From Methylonatrum sp040877625 (GTDB lineage Bacteria; Pseudomonadota; Gammaproteobacteria; Nitrococcales; Aquisalimonadaceae), in contig JBBDNK010000020.1 of NCBI GenBank assembly GCA_040877625.1, positions 186,001 to 250,000 of the forward strand: a DNA stretch of 64,000 bases. The letters run 5' to 3'. The stretch's first letter is position 1. Each line of letters opens with the position of its first letter. The notes under the pieces were generated by a model. It saw only the letters and a list, made by a program, of their open reading frames with translations, was not told where the DNA came from and did not search any database. Shown here piece after piece: positions 60,236-64,000 of the stretch. The position numbers were made by a program, and so were the translations under genes.

Positions 60236-61714
60236 TCATTGCTGTTCTCGAGACTCGAACAGGCGAACGAGTTCGTTTCGGCGCGAAACGGCTCGGGAAC
60301 GGTCATTGATCTCGGCGTCCGCGGCATCCGCTACCTGACTGAGCTGGTCCACGGCCAGGCGTAGCTGCCCGTGCATCTGGTAATACTCCGCCATTGCGAG
60401 TTTGCTTTCGTGGGGGCGTTCCGCCGCCGCGGCCGCGCGGGCATGAAGCTGGTGAAGGTGCATATCAGGCCCCTGGCGCTGGAGTTGTTGACGGATCAGG
60501 CTGCGCGCTTCTTTCGGCTTGTTATCGTCGATCAGGGCATTCGCCAGCCCGATCGTCAGTGGATAATTATTCGGAAACAGCGTCAGCCCCAGGCGGTAAA
60601 GCTCACGCCCTTCTTCCGCGTTCCCGGCTTTTCTGGCGGCCTCTGCCAGCGCCGCGTAGAAGGGGACGTGTTCACCCTCGGTCTCCAGAAGCGCATCCAG
60701 CAGCTTCCGGGCTTCGCCTGGTTGGTCAAGCTTGATAAGCGTCAGGGCAAGCCCGTATCGAGCCGCAGCCTTCTGTCCGTCAGTTCCGTTTTCCATCGCA
60801 GCACGGAAATGCCGTTGGGCATTTTCGGGAGTGTCCGCCTTGGCTGCGATCAGCCTTGCGCGCATGAAACCGAACATCGCGCTTTCACGAACATCGATCC
60901 GGCCGTAACTTTGCGCCCGAGCGCGGGACTCGGCCACGCGGGTTTGAGTGACCGGGTGCGTGCTGAGAAACTCGGGTGGCTGTTCAATATATTGTGTCGC
61001 CTGGTCCAGGCGTTCAAAGAACCTGGGCATGCCTTGCGGGTCGAGTTCGGCCGAGGCAAGTATGCGGATGCCGATATTGTCGGCCTCTCGTTCATGGGTG
61101 CGGGTATAGTTGATTCGATTCTGAACGGAGCTGGCCATGCCGGACATGGCGGCGGCGCTCCCCATCTCCACGTCCTGCATGCCCAGAAGAATGGCGGCGA
61201 CCATGACGCCCAGCATTCGCAGCCCGCTGCCGCGGTTGGCGTCCATGGAGCGGGCGATGTGCCGTTGGGTGACATGCGCGATTTCATGGGCCATTACCGC
61301 CGCGAGTTCGCTCTCGCTCTCCGCTCGCATGACGAGTCCGCTGTTAATGCCGACGTAGCCGCCAGGCATCGCGAATGCGTTGATCGCGGGGCTGTCCACA
61401 ACAAAGAACTCGAAGTTGAAGTCCGGGCTTTCCGTTTGAGACAGCAAGCGATTACCCAGATCCTGGATATAGTCCCGCAGTTCCGGGTCATCGGACAGGG
61501 GGACGCGCAGCCGAACGTCCCGGACCAGTTCTTCGCCGAGTCGCCGTTCCTGGGCAACACTGAGCGTGCCGCTGGCCGGGTCACCGATATCGGGAAGGCG
61601 GACCTGACCGTCTCCGGCCAGGCTCGAAGAGGCCTGGTTCTGGCCGGACACAGTACCGGTAACCATAACCATGGCTATCAGTAGCAGGCTGATGGCTTTC
61701 AGGATACGAAACAA
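60236..61714 (-). CDS. bepA: M48 metalloprotease with TPR domain (BepA-like)
   Basis: 492 residues. Signal peptide (MFRILKAISLLLIAMVMVTG then TVSG), protease domain with HEIAH (His143, Glu144, His147), downstream Glu in HEREAD, and C-terminal TPR helices (residues about 300-490). BepA is a periplasmic protease/chaperone for outer-membrane proteins such as LptD. It is divergent from perM, as in E. coli. Confidence 0.9.
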   Translation of the reverse strand: MFRILKAISLLLIAMVMVTGTVSGQNQASSSLAGDGQVRLPDIGDPASGTLSVAQERRLGEELVRDVRLRVPLSDDPELRDYIQDLGNRLLSQTESPDFNFEFFVVDSPAINAFAMPGGYVGINSGLVMRAESESELAAVMAHEIAHVTQRHIARSMDANRGSGLRMLGVMVAAILLGMQDVEMGSAAAMSGMASSVQNRINYTRTHEREADNIGIRILASAELDPQGMPRFFERLDQATQYIEQPPEFLSTHPVTQTRVAESRARAQSYGRIDVRESAMFGFMRARLIAAKADTPENAQRHFRAAMENGTDGQKAAARYGLALTLIKLDQPGEARKLLDALLETEGEHVPFYAALAEAARKAGNAEEGRELYRLGLTLFPNNYPLTIGLANALIDDNKPKEARSLIRQQLQRQGPDMHLHQLHARAAAAAERPHESKLAMAEYYQMHGQLRLAVDQLSQVADAADAEINDRSRAVSRRNELVRLFESREQQ

Positions 61715-61949
61715 GGCTACCTCTCGGGCATGGGCCGGATCATCGGAGTAAGCGCCCGTTTTTTCATGTCGTTATCGTACCGCATTTGACCCGACGGTCT
61801 CTGATACGTTCCTGTAAGGAGCCCCATGGGAATAAATCAGAGGCTCCTTAACCAGCTTCCCGTTCGCGGCGCGCGACGGCCTCGGTGTATCATGTCGCGG
61901 ACCCGGGTGCATGTCCACGTGTGTCCCAGCCTAGGAGTCAGAAGGAATC
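61715..61949. other. bepA-perM intergenic region with repeat element
   Basis: Divergent promoter region. It contains the palindromic repeat 61815-61850 and ends with AGAAGGAATC before the perM start. Confidence 0.4.
61815..61850. repeat. Palindromic repeat element, copy A
   Basis: TAAGGAGCC ... GGCTCCTTA is a perfect 9-bp inverted repeat. The 29-bp core (61819-61847) matches 63077-63105 at 27 of 29 positions in the same orientation. A REP-like element is likely. Confidence 0.65.
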
Positions 61950-63035
61950 ATGCAGTTGATCCGAGATTGGTTTCGCCATCATTTCGACAACCCGCAGGTG
62001 GTGGGACTGGCTGCTGTGCTGCTGGTGGGCTTCGCCTTTTTTCTGTTTCTCGGCAATATGCTGGCTCCGGTCATTGCCTCGGTCGTGCTCGCCTACCTTC
62101 TGGAAGGGCTGGTCCGGCAGATGGAAAACTGGAATGTGCCGCGCTTTCCCGCGGTGCTACTGGTATTCTCCGTGTTCTTTGCCGGTTTGCTGCTGGTCTT
62201 TTTTCTCCTGATCCCGGTTCTGCTTGGGCAGGTCACGCAACTGGTCGATGAGCTGCCCAGGATCCTGAGCACCAGCCAGGCCCTGTTGCTTCAGTTGCCC
62301 GAACAGTACCCGCAGTTCTTTTCCCAGCAGCAGGTGACCGATCTCATTCTGGCGATTCGCCGGGAGGCACTGGACCTGAGTCAGCGCTTGCTGACGTCAT
62401 TCTCGCTGCAGTCCGTGGTGCTGGGAATCACGCTGCTCGTCTATCTGCTGCTGGTCCCGTTTCTCGTGTTCTTTTTTCTGAAAGACAAGGAGCGTCTGAT
62501 AGCCTGGCTGTCCCAGTATCTGCCGAAGGACCGCGAGCTGCTCACGACCATATGGAAGGATGTCGACGCACAGATAGGCAACTATGTGCGGGGCAAGTTT
62601 CTGGAGATTGTCATGGTCTGGGCGGTCACCTTCGTGACCTTTTACATGCTTGACCTGTCTTTCACCATGCTGCTGTCGTTGATGGTCGGGCTGTCCGTAA
62701 TCATCCCGTACGTCGGCGCCGCCGTGGTGACCGTCCCGGTTGGGCTGATAGCCTACTTCCAGTTCGGCTTCGGCAATGAATTTCTCTGGGTGATGGCGGC
62801 TTATGCCATTATTCAGGGCATTGACGGTAACGTGCTGGTACCCGTGCTCTTTTCGGAAGTTGTCAATCTGCATCCAGTGGCGATCATCATCGCAATTCTG
62901 GTGTTTGGCGGGCTATGGGGGTTCTGGGGAGTGTTTTTCGCCATTCCGCTGGCGACGGTGATTCAGGCAATCCTGAAGGCGTGGCCCAGTCGGCCCGTTA
63001 CACCGCGCCGGGAGCAGGCCGACGACGCCGCCTGA
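61950..63035 (+). CDS. perM: AI-2E-family permease PerM
   Basis: 361 residues with about eight helices: two after residue 20, a long amphipathic stretch with QVTDLILAIRREALDLSQRLL, then the core helices including FTMLLSLMVGLSVIIPYVGAAVVTVP and the family motif GFWGVFFAIPLATVI. Members transport signal molecules or ions; the role of PerM is unknown. Ribosome site AGAAGGAA. Next to bepA and bcp, as in E. coli. Confidence 0.88.
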   Translation: MQLIRDWFRHHFDNPQVVGLAAVLLVGFAFFLFLGNMLAPVIASVVLAYLLEGLVRQMENWNVPRFPAVLLVFSVFFAGLLLVFFLLIPVLLGQVTQLVDELPRILSTSQALLLQLPEQYPQFFSQQQVTDLILAIRREALDLSQRLLTSFSLQSVVLGITLLVYLLLVPFLVFFFLKDKERLIAWLSQYLPKDRELLTTIWKDVDAQIGNYVRGKFLEIVMVWAVTFVTFYMLDLSFTMLLSLMVGLSVIIPYVGAAVVTVPVGLIAYFQFGFGNEFLWVMAAYAIIQGIDGNVLVPVLFSEVVNLHPVAIIIAILVFGGLWGFWGVFFAIPLATVIQAILKAWPSRPVTPRREQADDAA

Positions 63036-63076
63036 TGCGTGACGCCGTCTTGCCAGTGCGCGCCGATGGCTCCGCA

Positions 63077-63105
63077 GAGCCCCATGGTAATAGATCAGAG
63101 GCTCC
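63077..63105. repeat. Palindromic repeat element, copy B
   Basis: GAGCCCCATGG...GATCAGAGGCTCC, 27 of 29 positions identical with the copy upstream of perM. It lies directly before the bcp stop and could end the convergent perM and bcp transcripts. Confidence 0.65.
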
Positions 63106-63573
63106 CTAGAGTGCCCTGACGGCTTCCAGCACTTCCTGTGCATGCCCCTTGACCTTGACGCCGCGCCATTCCCGGCGCAGCACGCCGTCGGCATCAATGA
63201 GGAACGTGCTTCGGTCCACGCCCATGACCTTGCGGCCATACATGTTCTTCTCCCGGATCACGTCGAACTGCCGGCACAGGGTTTCATCCGCATCGGAGAG
63301 CAGCGGAAAAGGGAACGCGTACTTGTCGGCGAATTTGTCCTGCGCCTTGATGCTGTCCCGTGAGGCGCCCAACACCACCGTGTTGGCGGCTTCGAAATCC
63401 TTGTACAGATCGCGGAAATCCTGTCCCTCCTGAGTGCATCCGGGCGTGTCGGCCTTGGGGTAGAAGTACAGAACGACATTCTTTCCCTTCAGATCACGCA
63501 GCGCGACGGTGCGGCCGCCATTGGCGGAGAGGCTGAAATCCGCCACGGGTTTATCCAGAGCTGTTTCGCTCAT
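63106..63573 (-). CDS. bcp: Thioredoxin-dependent thiol peroxidase Bcp (PrxQ type)
   Basis: 155 residues. YPKADTPGCTQEGQDFRDLY has the peroxidatic Cys46. The neighbouring Cys of E. coli Bcp (five residues later) is Gly/Gln here, so this is a 1-Cys form. The rest (DRSTFLIDADGVLRREWRGV) fits. I chose ATG 63573; a frame to 63615 overlaps the gcvR end. It reduces H2O2 and lipid peroxides. Next to gcvR, as in E. coli. Confidence 0.93.
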   Translation of the reverse strand: MSETALDKPVADFSLSANGGRTVALRDLKGKNVVLYFYPKADTPGCTQEGQDFRDLYKDFEAANTVVLGASRDSIKAQDKFADKYAFPFPLLSDADETLCRQFDVIREKNMYGRKVMGVDRSTFLIDADGVLRREWRGVKVKGHAQEVLEAVRAL

Positions 63574-63595
63574 TCCGATAGCTCCTGTTTTGGTA

Positions 63596-64000
63596 TTAGC
63601 CCTTGACGGGCTCAAAGATCGCGTCCAGGTTTAGCTGGTCGCAGAATTCCAGAAACTCTTCACGCAGTGTTGCGATGTGCATGCTGCCCGGCACGTCCAG
63701 TGTCATGTGCACGGAAAACATGGGTGTCCCCGTATGCGTTGCCGGATACCTGCTGGTGCTCAGATCACGGATGCTGATCTCGCGCGTGGCGAAGAAGTGC
63801 GCCAGCTGGTGAACGATGCCCGGATGGTCCATGGAGACCACGTCCACCGCGTAAGGCAGTAGATCCGAACTGGTTCGAGGCGGCGTGGTGCGTTTCCAGT
63901 GCAGGTGCATGCCCAGGTCCCGGCCAGCACCGTCCAGCTGGTTCTCCAGCTTGGCGAGCTCGTTCCATTTGCCGGAAACCAGCTGTATGACCGCAAACTC
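63596..64000 (-). CDS. gcvR: Glycine cleavage system regulator GcvR-like ACT protein (partial at N-terminus)
   Basis: 134 residues are visible; the start is beyond the window. EFAVIQLVSGKWNELAKLEN is the linker after the first ACT domain, and YAVDVVSMDHPGIVHQLAHF then FATREISIRDLSTSR is the second ACT domain. The usual length is about 175-190. Located upstream of bcp, the conserved order. GcvR binds glycine and blocks the GcvA activator; whether GcvA exists here is unknown. Confidence 0.88.
   Translation of the reverse strand, partial: EFAVIQLVSGKWNELAKLENQLDGAGRDLGMHLHWKRTTPPRTSSDLLPYAVDVVSMDHPGIVHQLAHFFATREISIRDLSTSRYPATHTGTPMFSVHMTLDVPGSMHIATLREEFLEFCDQLNLDAIFEPVKG

Overview
The window looks like chromosome from a high-GC, probably halophilic or marine gammaproteobacterium, close to the Ectothiorhodospiraceae/Chromatiales. 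This is inferred from gene content and order: yebC-ruvCAB and ybgC-tolQRAB-pal-cpoB followed by a lysine tRNA, a class III (PhaE+PhaC) PHA synthase, bepA-perM-bcp-gcvR, and acidic periplasmic binding proteins. No rRNA operon, CRISPR array or integron integrase was seen.

Layout. 1-0.8 kb (minus, lower GC): a truncated Hcp-like type VI secretion tube protein followed by an unknown exported protein running off the window. 1.3-10.5 kb: ACR3-like arsenite exporter, RND pump with its adaptor, macrodomain hydrolase, polar amino-acid ABC transporter, alpha/beta hydrolase. 10.6-21.8 kb: an IclR regulator with a DadA-like oxidase on the minus strand, divergent from a plus-strand run of TctB-TctA-TctC, acyl-CoA ligase, SCP2-type thiolase-like protein, DUF35 protein and two acyl-CoA dehydrogenases. 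A perfect TTTCACC-A-GGTGAAA palindrome lies in the divergent intergenic region. The run reads as uptake and CoA-dependent breakdown of an unknown carboxylic acid.

21.8-35.3 kb is a mobile zone. First come yefM-yoeB with a palindromic operator, transposase debris, and a HicA-like/HTH toxin-antitoxin pair whose second ORF ends inside an integron-type attC site. Then a 10.3-kb island sits in the tRNA-Lys gene, bounded by identical 48-bp repeats (24967-25014 and 35236-35283). It carries a P4-type integrase with five AATAACCA sites, an OLD-family ATPase/TOPRIM nuclease, attC sites flanking small AT-rich genes, a PD-(D/E)XK protein, a RepA-like helicase with AlpA-type regulator and iteron-like repeats, and a lone PemK/MazF-like protein.

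35.2-47.8 kb (minus): tRNA-Lys, tol-pal operon, ybgC, a glrK-qseG-glrR two-component set between ybgC and ruvB, ruvCAB and yebC. 48-53.2 kb (plus): a complete branched-chain amino-acid/amide ABC transporter, then a convergent patatin. 54.7-60 kb: PHA metabolism (phaA, phaR, phaB on plus; phaE-phaC on minus). A promoter with a built-in palindrome precedes phaB, and a probable 200-nt GGA-rich small RNA with a strong terminator lies between phaB and phaC. 60.2-64 kb: bepA, perM, bcp, gcvR (partial), with a repeated palindromic element on both sides of perM.
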